Shown here one piece after another: positions 1-9,617 of a stretch of DNA of 64,000 nucleotides. The notes under the pieces are model-generated. The model saw nothing but the letters and a program-made list of their open reading frames with translations. It made no database searches and was not told the DNA's origin. The translations under genes were made by a program, and so were the position numbers. How positions within the stretch are numbered: the first letter of the stretch is position 1; each line of letters opens with the position of its first letter. The stretch is from Frankia alni ACN14a (GTDB taxonomy: Bacteria; Actinomycetota; Actinomycetes; Frankiales; Frankiaceae), in NCBI RefSeq assembly GCF_000058485.1, contig NC_008278.1, forward strand, positions 6,814,962 to 6,878,961. Direction: 5' to 3'.

Positions 1-851
1 TGCCAGGACTCCCCCATCGACAGCAGCGCCAGCGGCCACACGTTGGCGGAGCGGTCCCGCGAGCGGTACGGCCGGGAGCCGAGCACGTGGCAGATGCTGT
101 TCACCGACCAGGTGACGTGGTGGAGCGTGGCGACCCGGACGAGGCCCGCCCAGAAGAACGCCTGCACGGCCGCCTCGAACGAGCCGCCCCAGAGGCCGCC
201 GATGATCGCTGGCGCGGCGAGGCTGACGAAGGCGCAGCCGGCGAACGAGCGGCTGACCTTCACGATGTCCGGGTCGTCGAGCAGGTCGGGGGCGAAGCGG
301 CGCTGGTCGGTCTGCTCGACGTCGAACAGCCAGCCGACGTGGGCGTGGTAGAGGCCCTTCATCATCGACCATGTGCCGGGGCCGTAGCGCCACGGCGAGT
401 GTGGGTCGCCCTCGGCGTCGCTGAAGGCGTGGTGGCGCCGGTGGTCGGCCACCCAGCGGATCACCGGGCCCTCGATCGCCATGTTTCCGGCGACGGCGAG
501 CGCGATGCGCACCGGCCGGGACGTCTTGAATCCACGGTGGGTGAAGTAACGGTGGAATCCGACCGTCACCCCGTGCCCGCTGATGGCATAGAAGATCAGG
601 GCAAGGACGACGTCATGCCAGGAGATCCACCGGCCCCACAGGGCGGGTATCGCGGCGACCACCGCGACAAGCGGAATGATGATCGTCGTCACCATGATGA
701 TCTGTTCGGCCCGAGCCTTCGCCATCGACCTGGGCCTGGTGGCGTTGCCCCGGTTGTTGGCGGGATCGGCGCGGCCGAGCCCCGCAGTCGTTTCCCGGTC
801 GTCATCCGGCGCCCGATTGTTGCTCGGTGTCACCGTGTCGGTAGCGGTCAT
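1..851 (-). CDS. acyl-CoA (delta-9 type) fatty acid desaturase, C-terminus beyond left edge
   Basis: Membrane di-iron desaturase that introduces a double bond into acyl chains. Reading leftward from an ATG at 851, the frame is open to the window edge, so only about 283 N-terminal residues are present. After a roughly 50-residue polar leader there is a hydrophobic segment, then the histidine boxes HRYFTH and HRRHH. The stretch HHVTWSVNSICH follows, and the fragment ends at GESW, just where the last HNxHH box should begin. This order of boxes is diagnostic of the acyl-CoA desaturase/DesA3 family. Other starts inside the polar leader (for example an internal Met before AKARAEQ) are possible. The gene is separated from tRNA-Gln by about 500 bp and is transcribed away from it. 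Confidence 0.88.
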   Translation of the reverse strand, partial: MTATDTVTPSNNRAPDDDRETTAGLGRADPANNRGNATRPRSMAKARAEQIIMVTTIIIPLVAVVAAIPALWGRWISWHDVVLALIFYAISGHGVTVGFHRYFTHRGFKTSRPVRIALAVAGNMAIEGPVIRWVADHRRHHAFSDAEGDPHSPWRYGPGTWSMMKGLYHAHVGWLFDVEQTDQRRFAPDLLDDPDIVKVSRSFAGCAFVSLAAPAIIGGLWGGSFEAAVQAFFWAGLVRVATLHHVTWSVNSICHVLGSRPYRSRDRSANVWPLALLSMGESW

Positions 852-1360
852 CGCCTCGTCCCGTCCATCGCGGCAGGTCCACTGCGCCGGCACTCCACCG
901 GCCACGGTAGCCCGCCGATGTGACAACAGTCCCCATTGCCGGCGTCCACCACGCAAACGGGCCACTCGGCAGGGCGGCCCAGCCTGCCGGCCTGCCGGCA
1001 TCGCTGTACATCGCTGTATGCCCACCGGCCGGCACCCGCCCGAATGGTCTACGTCTCGTGGGGGTACCCGCCCCACCGAGGTCACCACCCGGGCCACCCC
1101 GACGGGCATCCCGCAGAACGTGCTCGGACCTCGCCCGGCGACCACCACGGCACCCGACACCGCTCACCTCGGGCGGCACGCCCCGTAATGGCGCCGCGGT
1201 GGTGTGGTGCGCCCCGATCGCCGCGGGCGCCCGATGCATCGGGCTGTGCGGGGTCGGCGGGGACCGCGGCGCGGCCCGACCCGCGGGACAGTGGTCCGCG
1301 ACCCTGCTTTTACCATCCGCGCCACCCCACGATGGTAGAGTTGGCATGTTTTCCCCGCGG
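852..1360. other. intergenic, no gene recognised
   Basis: About 500 bp between the divergent desaturase gene and tRNA-Gln. Several open frames exist on both strands, but all have the arginine/proline/glycine-heavy composition of GC-rich noncoding frames, and none resembles a known protein. The promoters of the desaturase (leftward) and tRNA-Gln (rightward) must lie here. A TAGAGT hexamer at 1336-1341 is a plausible -10 for the tRNA, without a convincing -35. Confidence 0.6.
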
Positions 1361-1432
1361 TCCGCCGTAGTGTAATCGGCAGCACAGGAGATTTTGGTTC
1401 TCTTAGTCCACGTTCGAGTCGTGGCGGCGGAG
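1361..1432 (+). tRNA. tRNA-Gln (anticodon TTG)
   Basis: A full cloverleaf can be drawn. The acceptor strands TCCGCCG and CGGCGGA pair perfectly. The anticodon stem GGAGA/TCTCT closes a seven-base loop TTTTGGT with anticodon TTG, and the T arm has GTTCGAGTC. CCA is not fully encoded. A small hairpin (TACTGG/CCAGTA, 1436-1454) follows at once. tRNA-Gln upstream of glmU is a familiar actinobacterial neighbourhood. Confidence 0.95.
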
Positions 1433-1709
1433 CACTACTGGAGTACCACCAGTAATACCATCACAAAGAATCGCCGGGAAGTACCGCCGCGCCGGCCGGA
1501 CCGCCATCGCGATCCTTTCTCCGCGAGCGGCCGAACGCTTCGGCGGGGACCGGTCGGGTCGTTCCCCGCCGGCCGGTCGAGGCCCTCCTCCGGTGACGGC
1601 GCCCGGCGTGTTACCGGCCGCCGTCACCTCCCCGGGCCCGGTCAGCAGGTCGCGGTAGTGTGGTGCCCGTCGCCCCATCGTCGTGCAGGCCGAAGATCCG
1701 GGAGATCGC

Positions 1710-3425
1710 GTGACTTCACCACGTCCGGCCGCCGTCATCATCCTGGCTGCGGGCGAGGGTCGACGGATGCGCTCGACGACACCGAAGGTGCTGCACAGTA
1801 TCGCTGGGCGAACCCTGCTCGGGCACGTGCTGCACGCCGCCGGCACCCTGGCCGCGCCCCGCACCGCCGTCGTCGTGGGCCACGGCCGGGAGCAGGTCGC
1901 GGCGATGCTGGCCGAGCAGGCCCCGACGGTCGTCCCCGTCGTGCAGGACCGTCAGCACGGTACGGGCCACGCTGTTCGGGTCGCCCTGGCGGCGCTCGAC
2001 GGGCTCGCCCCCGACGACTCGGTGGTCGTGCTCCCCGGCGACACCCCGCTGCTCACCGGGGAGACGCTGGCCGCCCTCACCGGCCATCACCAGGCCCAGC
2101 GCGCCGCGGCGACGGTGCTGACCGCCGTCCTCGACGACGCCACCGGTTACGGCCGGGTCGTGCGCGATGCCGCAGGTGGGGTCCAGGCGATCATCGAGCA
2201 TCGCGACGCCGACGCGGCCACCGCCGCCATCCGGGAGATCAACACCGGGGTCTACGCCTTCCGTGCCGGCCCGCTCCAGGCGGCGCTGGCCCGGCTGACC
2301 AGGGAGAACGCCCAGGGCGAGGAGTACCTGACCGACGTCGTCGGGCTCCTGGTCGGCGACGGCAGCCCGGTGGCGGCGCGGGTCGTCGCCGACCCGGCCG
2401 AGGCCGCCGGGGTCAACGACCGGGTCCAGCTCGCCGCCGCCGGCCGGGCGCTGCGCGACCGGATCGTCGTCGCGGCCATGAAGGCCGGGACCACCGTCGT
2501 GGATCCGCCCACCACCTGGATCGACGCGGACGTCACCCTGGAGCCGGACACGACGATCGCCCCCCACACCTTCCTGCACGGACGCACCCACCTGGCGAGG
2601 GGCGCCACCGTCGGCCCCGAGTGCACCCTCACGGACACGATCGTCGGCGCGGAGGCGAGCGTCGTGCGGACCACGGCCGACCGCGCCGAGATCGGCGCCG
2701 GCGCCACCGTCGGCCCCTACAGCCACCTGCGCCCCGGCACCCGGCTCGGCCGAGAGGGCAAGATCGGATCCTTCGTCGAGACGAAGTCCGCCGAGTTCGG
2801 CGACCACACGAAGGTCCCCCACCTCGCCTACGTCGGCGACGCCGTCGTCGGCGAGCGGAGCAACATCGGCTGCACGACCGTCTTCGTGAACTACGACGGC
2901 GTCGCGAAGCACCGCACCGTCATCGGCTCCGACGTTCGCATCGGCAGCGACACGATGCTCGTCGCCCCGGTCACCGTCGGAGACGGTGCCTACACGGGTG
3001 CCGGGTCCGTCATCCGGGAGGACGTGCCGCCGGGCGCGCTGGCCATCCGCGAGGGGCGCCAGCGGATCATCGAGGGCTGGACGCAGCGGCGCCGGCCCGG
3101 CAGCCCCGCCGCGGCGGCCGCCGCGGCCGCCGCGGCCGCCGCCGGTGCCTCGCCGGGGCCCGCCGTCGCCGACGCGGCGACGCCGACCGACCTCCTCCCG
3201 GCCGAGTCCCGCCCAGGCGACCCCATCCCGGCCGACCCCATCCCCGCCGACTCCATCCCGGCCGACTCCATCCCCGCCGGCCCCATCCCGGCCGACTCCC
3301 TCGCAGCACAGGCGCACGGGGTCGGCACGCCCGATGCCGGCCCGCATGGTCGGGGTGACTTGACGCACACCGGCAGCGGCGAGGCCGGGATCGCTGGCGT
3401 TCCCGGAGCGGGAAGCAGAACGTAG
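1710..3425 (+). CDS. glmU: bifunctional UDP-GlcNAc pyrophosphorylase / glucosamine-1-phosphate N-acetyltransferase
   Basis: Cytoplasmic enzyme making UDP-N-acetylglucosamine for peptidoglycan and other envelope polymers. The N-terminal nucleotidyltransferase starts at once with [11 protein letters not shown] and the substrate lysine in TPKVLH. From about residue 260 there is a left-handed beta-helix of hexapeptide repeats with the acetyltransferase signature around [14 protein letters not shown]. The GTG at 1710 is preferred over the GTG at 1683 because GGGAG at 1700-1704 is well spaced from it and the family signature begins soon after. The protein (571 aa) is about 100 residues longer than usual. 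The extra tail is an alanine run followed by [10 protein letters not shown]-type pentapeptide repeats, dispensable-looking and probably disordered. prs follows 156 bp downstream. Confidence 0.95.
   Translation: MTSPRPAAVIILAAGEGRRMRSTTPKVLHSIAGRTLLGHVLHAAGTLAAPRTAVVVGHGREQVAAMLAEQAPTVVPVVQDRQHGTGHAVRVALAALDGLAPDDSVVVLPGDTPLLTGETLAALTGHHQAQRAAATVLTAVLDDATGYGRVVRDAAGGVQAIIEHRDADAATAAIREINTGVYAFRAGPLQAALARLTRENAQGEEYLTDVVGLLVGDGSPVAARVVADPAEAAGVNDRVQLAAAGRALRDRIVVAAMKAGTTVVDPPTTWIDADVTLEPDTTIAPHTFLHGRTHLARGATVGPECTLTDTIVGAEASVVRTTADRAEIGAGATVGPYSHLRPGTRLGREGKIGSFVETKSAEFGDHTKVPHLAYVGDAVVGERSNIGCTTVFVNYDGVAKHRTVIGSDVRIGSDTMLVAPVTVGDGAYTGAGSVIREDVPPGALAIREGRQRIIEGWTQRRRPGSPAAAAAAAAAAAAGASPGPAVADAATPTDLLPAESRPGDPIPADPIPADSIPADSIPAGPIPADSLAAQAHGVGTPDAGPHGRGDLTHTGSGEAGIAGVPGAGSRT
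3216..3302 (+). repeat. 15-bp minisatellite in the glmU 3' end
   Basis: About five to six tandem copies of a 15-bp unit like GACCCCATCCCGGCC encode [20 protein letters not shown] and IPADS. They follow a GCC/GCG alanine-codon run at about 3107-3141. Copies are imperfect but stay in frame. Confidence 0.85.
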
Positions 3426-3581
3426 AGGGGTCGGTCCCAACCTTCTGACCAGCGGGGGGATGCACACCGCCCCATCGGTCCGGCCGCGCCGGCAGGCCGC
3501 GCGGGGCAGCACCTCTGCGCGCGCAGGCACGCCGCCGACGGCACCCCAGCCTGATCATCCGTCCCGTCCAAGGAGAACGCG

Positions 3582-4556
3582 GTGGCCTACCAGACCGAGA
3601 ACCGGCGCAACCTGATGCTCTTTGCGGGACGCTCGCACCCCGGCCTCGCGGCGGAGGTGGCGGCCGCACTCGACGTCGAACCCGTGCCGACGAACGCCTA
3701 CGAGTTCGCCAGCGGCGAGATCTTCGTTCGCTTCTCCGAATCGGTCCGCGGCTGCGACGCCTTCGTCCTGCAGTGCCACTCGGCGCCGGTGAACACCTGG
3801 CTGATGGAACAACTGATCATGGTGGACGCCCTGAAGCGGGCGAGCGCCAAAAGGATCACGGTGGTCGCGCCGTTCTACCCGTACGCCCGCCAGGACAAGA
3901 AGCACCGCGGCCGCGAGCCGATCTCCGCCCGGCTCGTCGCCGACCTGTTCAAGACCGCCGGCGCGCACCGGCTCATGTCGGTCGACCTGCACACCGCACA
4001 GATCCAGGGCTTCTTCGACGGCCCGGTGGACCACCTGTTCGCGCTGCCGCTGCTCGCCGACTACATCGAGAACAAGCTGGACACCTCGGAGGTCACCGTC
4101 GTGGCCCCCGACTCGGGCCGGGTCCGGGTGGCGGAACGCTGGACCGACCGGCTGGGCTGCCCCCTGGCCATCATCCACAAGCGCCGCGACCCGGACGTGC
4201 CCAACCAGGTGAAGATGTTCGACGTGGTCGGCGAGGTCCGCGGCCGCACCTGCGTCATCGTCGACGACATGATCGACACTGCCGGCACCATCACGAAGGC
4301 CGCGGAGTCGCTCAAGGAGCACGGCGCGACCGACGTGATCGCGGCGGCGACGCACGGTGTGCTGTCCGGGCCGGCGGCCGACCGGCTGAAGAACTCCGAG
4401 ATCAGCGAGGTCGTCCTCACCAACACGCTGCCGCTGCCCAGCGAGGCACGGATCGACAAGATCACCGAACTGTCGATCGCCCCGCTGCTCGCCGCCGCGA
4501 TCAAGGCGGTCTTCGAGGACGGCTCCGTGACCGGCCTGTTCGGCGGGGACGCCTAG
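3582..4556 (+). CDS. prs: ribose-phosphate pyrophosphokinase
   Basis: Makes PRPP from ribose 5-phosphate and ATP for nucleotide, His and Trp synthesis. At 324 residues it is full length for class I enzymes. Visible signatures are the flexible-loop region PYARQDKKHRGREPISA, the HTAQIQGFFDGPVDHL segment and the PRPP-binding loop VIVDDMIDTAGT at about residues 225-237. The GTG start at 3582 follows a strong Shine-Dalgarno AAGGAGAA. The usual actinobacterial successors rplY and pth are absent and trpS follows instead. Confidence 0.96.
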   Translation: MAYQTENRRNLMLFAGRSHPGLAAEVAAALDVEPVPTNAYEFASGEIFVRFSESVRGCDAFVLQCHSAPVNTWLMEQLIMVDALKRASAKRITVVAPFYPYARQDKKHRGREPISARLVADLFKTAGAHRLMSVDLHTAQIQGFFDGPVDHLFALPLLADYIENKLDTSEVTVVAPDSGRVRVAERWTDRLGCPLAIIHKRRDPDVPNQVKMFDVVGEVRGRTCVIVDDMIDTAGTITKAAESLKEHGATDVIAAATHGVLSGPAADRLKNSEISEVVLTNTLPLPSEARIDKITELSIAPLLAAAIKAVFEDGSVTGLFGGDA

Positions 4557-4671
4557 ACAGCCCCGCCGCGACGCGCGTCCCGGTCGCGTCCCGGGCACGT
4601 CCCGGGACGCCTGGGTCCGCGCGACGCGGGTCGGCACGGCGCCGGCGGTCCGCCGCTGCGGGTCGCCTCCG

Positions 4672-4677
4672 TAGACT
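4672..4677 (+). promoter_or_regulatory. candidate -10 element for a leaderless trpS mRNA
   Basis: TAGACT lies eight bases upstream of the trpS ATG, and no convincing Shine-Dalgarno is seen between them. That geometry fits a transcript starting at or next to the start codon, common in actinobacteria. No clear -35 element is visible. Confidence 0.35.
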
Positions 4678-4685
4678 GCGCAGGC

Positions 4686-5711
4686 ATGGCAGCGCAACAG
4701 CCGAAGGTCTCGCTGACCGGCATCAAGCCGACGGGCGAGCCGCATCTCGGGAACTACATCGGAGCGATCCGGCCCTCGCTGGAGCTCACGTCGACCTACG
4801 AGTCGATCTACTTCATCGCCGACTACCACGCCCTGACGTCGATTCGCGACCGCAGGGAGCTGGCGAGCTACACCCGGTCGGTGGCGGCCACCTGGATCAC
4901 GCTCGGCCTCGACCCGGCGCGCACGGTCTTCTACCGCCAGTCCGACGTCCCCGAGATCTTCGAGCTGTCCTGGGTGCTGTCCTGCGTGACCGGCAAGGGC
5001 CTGATGAACCGGGCACACGCCTACAAGGCCGCCCGCGACCGCAACGCCGAGTCCGGCGTGGCGGATCTGGACGCCGGGATCAACATGGGCCTGTTCAACT
5101 ACCCGATTCTCATGGCCGTCGACATTCTCATCATGAACACCGACGTGGTGCCCGTCGGGCAGGACCAGTCGCAGCACGTCGAATACGCCGCCGACATCGC
5201 CGGCTCGTTCAACCATCTCTTCGGCGACGTGTTCAGCCTGAGGATTCCGGAGGGAATTTACCCCGCCGGCAGCTCGGCCCGGACCCTACCCGGCACCGAC
5301 GGCCGCAAGATGAGCAAGTCCTACAAGAACACGATCCCGCTGTTCGCCCCCGAGAAGCAGCTACGGAAGCTCATCCGCGGCATCGTGAGCGACAGCACAC
5401 CGGTGGAGCAGCCGAAGGACCCGGACGCCTCGGCGGCGTTCGCACTGTTCGAGAACTTCGCCACCCCCGAGGCGGTCAAGGACATGCGGGCCCGTCTGGA
5501 GCAGGGCGGCACCGGCTGGGGCGAGCTGAAGAACGCCCTGTTCGAGACCGTCAACGCCTGGTTGTCGCCGCTGCGCGAGCAGTACGAGGCCCTCGTCGCC
5601 CCCGGCAGCGAGCTCGACGCGATCCTCGACGCCGGCGCCGAGCAGGCCCGCGACCGCGCCCGCCCCGTCCTCCAGGGCGTCCGCCGCGCCGTCGGCATCT
5701 CCCCCCTCTGA
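4686..5711 (+). CDS. trpS: tryptophanyl-tRNA synthetase
   Basis: Class I aminoacyl-tRNA synthetase charging tRNA-Trp. It shows the HIGH-type motif in PTGEPHLGNY near the N-terminus and the KMSKS loop in GRKMSKSY at about residue 208. At 341 residues it has normal TrpRS length. ATG start at 4686. It converges on rsmA, with a palindromic repeat between the two stops. In the textbook actinobacterial order this slot is held by rplY and pth. Confidence 0.95.
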   Translation: MAAQQPKVSLTGIKPTGEPHLGNYIGAIRPSLELTSTYESIYFIADYHALTSIRDRRELASYTRSVAATWITLGLDPARTVFYRQSDVPEIFELSWVLSCVTGKGLMNRAHAYKAARDRNAESGVADLDAGINMGLFNYPILMAVDILIMNTDVVPVGQDQSQHVEYAADIAGSFNHLFGDVFSLRIPEGIYPAGSSARTLPGTDGRKMSKSYKNTIPLFAPEKQLRKLIRGIVSDSTPVEQPKDPDASAAFALFENFATPEAVKDMRARLEQGGTGWGELKNALFETVNAWLSPLREQYEALVAPGSELDAILDAGAEQARDRARPVLQGVRRAVGISPL

Positions 5712-5745
5712 CCGACTCCGCTGCCGCTGCCGGGGCGTCCGCATG

Positions 5746-5790
5746 CTTATCCAGAGGGATAAATCGGGCACGGAACCCTCTGGACAAGCA
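5746..5790. repeat. palindromic intergenic repeat, copy 1 (terminator-like hairpin)
   Basis: A 14-bp stem (GCTTATCCAGAGGG with CCCTCTGGACAAGC, one mismatch) encloses a 17-base loop, between the convergent trpS and rsmA genes. Stem and loop recur almost unchanged at 22922-22966. A bidirectional terminator role is likely. The conserved loop suggests a dispersed repeat family, not two independent hairpins. Confidence 0.8.
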
Positions 5791-5824
5791 GGGAACCCGG
5801 CGCGGTCCCGACGGCGCGTCCTCG

Positions 5825-6763
5825 TCAGTCGGGCGGACCGGGCTCGGCGGCAGGGGCCCCGGCAAGCTGAGTAGCCGCGGCGGGCTCGGCGACGGCGGCG
5901 CGGCGGGCGGCGGCGAGGCGGCAGAAGGCCTCGACGTCGAGGGTCTCGCCGCGGGCGCCGGGATCCACCCCGGCCGCCTCCGCCAGGGCCGTCGCGGCGT
6001 CGCGCGAGCCGGCCCAGGGGACCAGGGCCGTGCGCAGCGTCTTGCGGCGTTGGGCGAAGGCGGCGTCGACGGCGGCGAAGACCTCGGCGCGCAGCTCCGC
6101 CGGCGCCGGCGGGGTCCGGCGGGTGAAGGCGACCAGCCCGGAGTCGACGTTCGGCTGCGGCCAGAAGACCGGGCGGGGCACGCCACCGGCCGGGCGGCTG
6201 CGCGCGTACCAGGCCAGTTTCACGCTGGGCGCGCCGTACACCCGGCTGCCGGGCGGCGCCGTGAGCCGGTCGGCGACCTCCGCCTGCACCATCACCAGGC
6301 CGCGGCGCAGCGACGGCAGCCGTTCGAGCACGCCCAGCAGCAGCGGCACCGCGATGTTGTAGGGCAGGTTCGCGGCGAGCACGTCCGGGGCGGGCACGCC
6401 CGCGGGCAGGTCCGCCGGTCCCAGCCGCAGCCCGTCGGCGAGCACCACGTGCAGCCGCGCCGCGGCCTCGGCGGGCAGCCGGGCGGCGACGGTCACCGGC
6501 AGGGCGGCGGCCAGCGGCGGGTCCACCTCGACGGCCACGACGGCGCCGGCGGTGCCGAGCAGCCCCAGGGTCATCGAGCCGAGACCCGGACCGATCTCCA
6601 GCACTGTGTCGTCCGGGCCGACCTCGGCCAGCCGGACCAGCCGGCGCACGGTGTTCGCGTCGACGAGGAAGTTCTGCCCGCGACGCTTCGTCGGCCGTAG
6701 GTCCAGCGCGTGCGCCAGCGCCCGCAGCTCGGCCGGCGCGAGCAGCGCATCGGTGCCTACCAG
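5825..6763 (-). CDS. rsmA: 16S rRNA dimethyladenosine transferase (KsgA/RsmA)
   Basis: Methylates the two adjacent adenines near the 3' end of 16S rRNA during 30S maturation. The SAM-binding site is clear: KRRGQNFL near the N-terminus, then [15 protein letters not shown] and the catalytic NLPYNI. The conserved [10 protein letters not shown] segment lies upstream of the first in-frame GTG (6649), so the true start must be further upstream. No ATG, GTG or TTG is in frame there. The only near-start codon is a CTG at 6763, which overlaps the tatD stop and implies translational coupling. The start is therefore uncertain but the gene is not. The usual partner ispE is missing downstream. Confidence 0.92.
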   Translation of the reverse strand: MVGTDALLAPAELRALAHALDLRPTKRRGQNFLVDANTVRRLVRLAEVGPDDTVLEIGPGLGSMTLGLLGTAGAVVAVEVDPPLAAALPVTVAARLPAEAAARLHVVLADGLRLGPADLPAGVPAPDVLAANLPYNIAVPLLLGVLERLPSLRRGLVMVQAEVADRLTAPPGSRVYGAPSVKLAWYARSRPAGGVPRPVFWPQPNVDSGLVAFTRRTPPAPAELRAEVFAAVDAAFAQRRKTLRTALVPWAGSRDAATALAEAAGVDPGARGETLDVEAFCRLAAARRAAVAEPAAATQLAGAPAAEPGPPD

Positions 6764-7590
6764 GGCCCGAACACCCGCTCGGCGTTGGCCGCGATCGACG
6801 CGCCGAGCTCGGCGACGCCCACGCCCCGGGTCTCGGCGAGCGCCCGCAGCGTCAGCGGGATCAGGTAGGGGCCGCCGGGCCGACCCCGCCAGGGCACCGG
6901 GGTGAGGAACGGCGCGTCGGTCTCGACCAGCAGCAGCTCGGCCGGCGCCACGGCGGCCGCCTCGCGCAGGTTCGCCGCGTTCTTGAAGGTCACGTTGCCG
7001 GCGAAGGACATCACGTAGCCGGCGTCGGCGCAGACCTTCGCCATCTCGGCGTCGCCCGAGAAGGCGTGGAAGACGACCGTGTCCGGAGCGCCCTCCTCGG
7101 CGAGGATGCGCAGCGTGTCCTCGTGCGCGTCCCGGTCGTGGATCATCAGCGCGCGGCCGGTCTCCTTGGCGATCGCGATGTGCCGGCGGAAACTCTCCTG
7201 CTGGGCGGCGTGCGCCTCCGGCGGGGTGCGGAAGTAGTCCAGCCCCGTCTCGCCGACGGCCCGGACCTTGTCCCGGCGGGCCAACTCGGTGACGGCGGCG
7301 AACGTCTCCTCGCTCACCCCGTGGGCGGCCTCGTTGGGATGGATGGCCACGGCGGCGTAGAGCTCCGGGTGGGCATCGGCGACGTCGGCCTGCCAGCGGC
7401 TGGTCGGCAGGTCCACGCCGACGGTGACGGCCCGGGTGACACCCACGGCGACCGCGGCCGCGATCGCGGCATCCACCTCGGTGTCCATGAGGTCGAGGTG
7501 GCAGTGGCTGTCGACGACGGCCACCGGCAGGGGATCGGGCGGCGGCGGTGGATCGCCCGCCCGGTCAGAGTTTCGCGCCACCTCACCCAT
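6757..7590 (-). CDS. tatD: TatD family metal-dependent hydrolase (DNase)
   Basis: TIM-barrel amidohydrolase-like nuclease. The metal-binding DSHCHLD lies at residues 27-33, the middle has GETGLDYFR with IHDRDAHED, and [10 protein letters not shown] carries the late metal aspartate. The 277 residues include a proline-rich N-terminal extension, so a slightly later start is possible. Its stop overlaps the beginning of rsmA. In many actinobacteria metG precedes tatD and a resuscitation-promoting factor gene lies between tatD and ksgA; neither is present here. Confidence 0.92.
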   Translation of the reverse strand: MGEVARNSDRAGDPPPPPDPLPVAVVDSHCHLDLMDTEVDAAIAAAVAVGVTRAVTVGVDLPTSRWQADVADAHPELYAAVAIHPNEAAHGVSEETFAAVTELARRDKVRAVGETGLDYFRTPPEAHAAQQESFRRHIAIAKETGRALMIHDRDAHEDTLRILAEEGAPDTVVFHAFSGDAEMAKVCADAGYVMSFAGNVTFKNAANLREAAAVAPAELLLVETDAPFLTPVPWRGRPGGPYLIPLTLRALAETRGVGVAELGASIAANAERVFGPW

Positions 7591-7695
7591 CCTTCCGCGT
7601 CCGGTGAAGTCTACGGCCGACGCCGGGCGCGCCGAGGAATGCGCCCATCAAGCATGGGACGCTTATCTCGTGAGCGACTGCGAGGATTCCTGCCG

Positions 7696-8820
7696 ATGAC
7701 GACGCCGTTGACCGTTGCCCTCGTCACCCCGCTGACCGGGCCGGACGCCGCCCAGGGCCTCGCCGGTCTGCGCGGCGTCACCCTGTGGGCGCGCGACGAG
7801 CGCCTCCCCGCGCCCTGGGACGAGGTGAGCCTCACCGCGTACGACGCCTACCCCGACCCCGCGGCCGCGATGCGCGCCGCCGTCGCCGCCCGCCCGGACG
7901 CCCTGCTCGGGCCCTACGGCCACCGGGCGGCCCTGGCGGCCTGCGCGGCGACCGACCGGGTGGTGTTCAACACGGGGGCGCCGTCGACCAGGTTCGTCCG
8001 GCAGGCCTTCCCCAACATCGTCAACATCGCCGCCGCCACCTCGACCTGGCCGCGCGGGGTCCTGGCGGCGGTGCGGGCGGCCGACCGGCGGGCCCGCAAG
8101 GTCGTCCTGCTCGCCTCGGGCGACACCGCGGTCGAGATCACCTCGGTGGCCAGGGCTGCCGCCATCTCCCAGGCGTTCGAGGTCGCCTCGCACGTCTTCG
8201 CGCCGGGGAAGGCCACGCTCGCCGCGACCCGGCTGCCCCCGGGCGACGTCCTCATCGTGCATGCGAGCCCCGACGACGAGCTGGCCGCGGCGAACATCCT
8301 GCTGCGCCGGCCGTGGCGGGCGGCGGCGTTCTCCACCGCCGTCAGCGCGCAGGCCACCGCCAGCCTCGGCGACCTGCGCGAGCAGCTGCTCGCCCCGGGA
8401 AGCTGGATGCCGGAGAGCACGCAGCCGACCGCCACCGGGCCGACGGCACGCGAGTTCACCGCCGACTACACCGCCCTGCACGGCGTTGCGCCGACGGAGA
8501 CGGCCGCCTGGGCCTACGTCACCGGTCTGATCCTGGGGCGGGCGATCCGGTTCTGCGGAGGCGTGCAGGACGCCTCGGTGCTCGCCGCCGCCCGCGGCAT
8601 CGACACGACGACGCTGCTCGGCCGGTTCCGGCTGGACGAGGCGACCGGGCTGCAGGTCGGCCACCAGATCCCGATCGTGCAGTGGCAGGACGGCGCGTCG
8701 CGCACCGTGTGGCCACGGGAGGCCGCCCGGGCCACCTTCGCCCACCCCCGCCGGATCACCAGCCGGCCGGCCTCGGCGCCCCCGACCGCCCGGCCGACCT
8801 CCACCACCCCGTCGACGTAG
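7696..8820 (+). CDS. periplasmic-binding-protein-like ligand-binding protein (Leu/Ile/Val type)
   Basis: The sequence has the ABC-transporter substrate-binding fold of the branched-chain amino acid/amide family: an early VALVTPLTGPDAAQGLAGLRG segment, a mid-domain FNTGAPSTRFVRQAFP and a C-terminal ETAAWAYVTGLILGRAI. It has no signal peptide, lipobox or transmembrane segment, so it is probably cytoplasmic or a sensor-type relative, not a true transporter component. No permease or ATPase genes are adjacent. The ATG at 7696 is chosen because homology begins there. An ATG at 7651 in the same frame is an alternative. Confidence 0.65.
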   Translation: MTTPLTVALVTPLTGPDAAQGLAGLRGVTLWARDERLPAPWDEVSLTAYDAYPDPAAAMRAAVAARPDALLGPYGHRAALAACAATDRVVFNTGAPSTRFVRQAFPNIVNIAAATSTWPRGVLAAVRAADRRARKVVLLASGDTAVEITSVARAAAISQAFEVASHVFAPGKATLAATRLPPGDVLIVHASPDDELAAANILLRRPWRAAAFSTAVSAQATASLGDLREQLLAPGSWMPESTQPTATGPTAREFTADYTALHGVAPTETAAWAYVTGLILGRAIRFCGGVQDASVLAAARGIDTTTLLGRFRLDEATGLQVGHQIPIVQWQDGASRTVWPREAARATFAHPRRITSRPASAPPTARPTSTTPST

Positions 8821-8988
8821 GCCGACGCCGAGGTAGGACGGCGTCGGCGTAGGACGGCGTCGGCGTAGCGGCGGGTTGCGGCGGGTGCGCCCGCCCGGAG
8901 CGGGTGAGCCGTGGTTGGCTCGGGTCACGCGGTGGAACGAGGCTCCACGACGGCCACGGCGGCGTCGTGCCGCCGCGAAGGGAGGTCC

Positions 8989-9543
8989 ATGGCGGCGGGT
9001 CCGCTCGAGCGCGCGCCGGCCGGTACATCGCGCCGCCGGGCCGTCACCATCGCCCTGGTCGGCGTCCTGGCGGTCGCGTTCACGGCGGCCACCGCACGGC
9101 TGTTCGTCTTCCCCCATCGCGACCGGCCGGCGCCGGTCGACGCGATCGTCATGTTCGCCGGCAGTCCTGGCCGGCTCGAACGGGCGGTCGCCCTGGCCCG
9201 TGCCGGTTACGCCCCGGTCCTCGCCGTCTCGACCCCGACCGCCGACGATCCCTGTCCCGGCACCATCCCCGGCGTGGAGGTGATCTGCTTCGCGCCCAGC
9301 CCCCTGACGACTCAGGGGGAGTCCCGCTGGGTGGGTGCCGCGGCGGCCCGGCGCGGCTGGCACTCCCTGATCGTGATCACCTCCACGTCGCAGAGCACCC
9401 GGGCCCGGCTACGGCTCGGCCGCTGCTATCCCGGCGAGGTCCGGATGATCGGGGTGCCGCCACCCCGCCGCATGTGGCCCTACATGATCACCTACGAGTG
9501 GGCGGCGATGGGCAAGGCCCTGCTGCTCCAGCGAGGCTGCTGA
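8989..9543 (+). CDS. YdcF/SanA-like (DUF218) membrane-anchored protein
   Basis: An N-terminal transmembrane segment (AVTIALVGVLAVAFTAATA) is followed by a DUF218-type domain: a hydrophobic strand VDAIVMFAGSPGRLERAVALA, then VLAVSTPT and LIVITSTSQSTRARL. Family members act in envelope biogenesis, but their reaction is not established. The ATG at 8989 has a strong Shine-Dalgarno GGGAGG directly upstream. An upstream GTG at 8911 has none. Convergent with rsmI. Confidence 0.7.
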   Translation: MAAGPLERAPAGTSRRRAVTIALVGVLAVAFTAATARLFVFPHRDRPAPVDAIVMFAGSPGRLERAVALARAGYAPVLAVSTPTADDPCPGTIPGVEVICFAPSPLTTQGESRWVGAAAARRGWHSLIVITSTSQSTRARLRLGRCYPGEVRMIGVPPPRRMWPYMITYEWAAMGKALLLQRGC

Positions 9544-9568
9544 CCCACGCCGCGACCCCCAGCCCCAG

Positions 9569-9597
9569 CCCCAGCGATCTTGGGGTTCCGCGGAACC
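9569..9597. terminator. possible bidirectional terminator
   Basis: Two adjacent inverted repeats lie between the convergent YdcF-like and rsmI genes: CCCCA/TGGGG around a seven-base loop, then the perfect palindrome GGTTCCGCGGAACC. There is no T-tract. Confidence 0.35.
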
Positions 9598-9617
9598 GCG
9601 CCCCTACGACGGTCGAC

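Noticed and set aside
1683-1709. GTG at 1683 as the glmU start
   Set aside because: The GTG at 1710 has GGGAG at proper spacing and the protein signature begins immediately after it.
3773-6700. 975-residue open frame on the plus strand across prs, trpS and rsmA
   Set aside because: It overlaps three well-supported genes in other frames and is Arg/Pro/Gly-rich, the normal product of GC-rich antisense or shifted frames.
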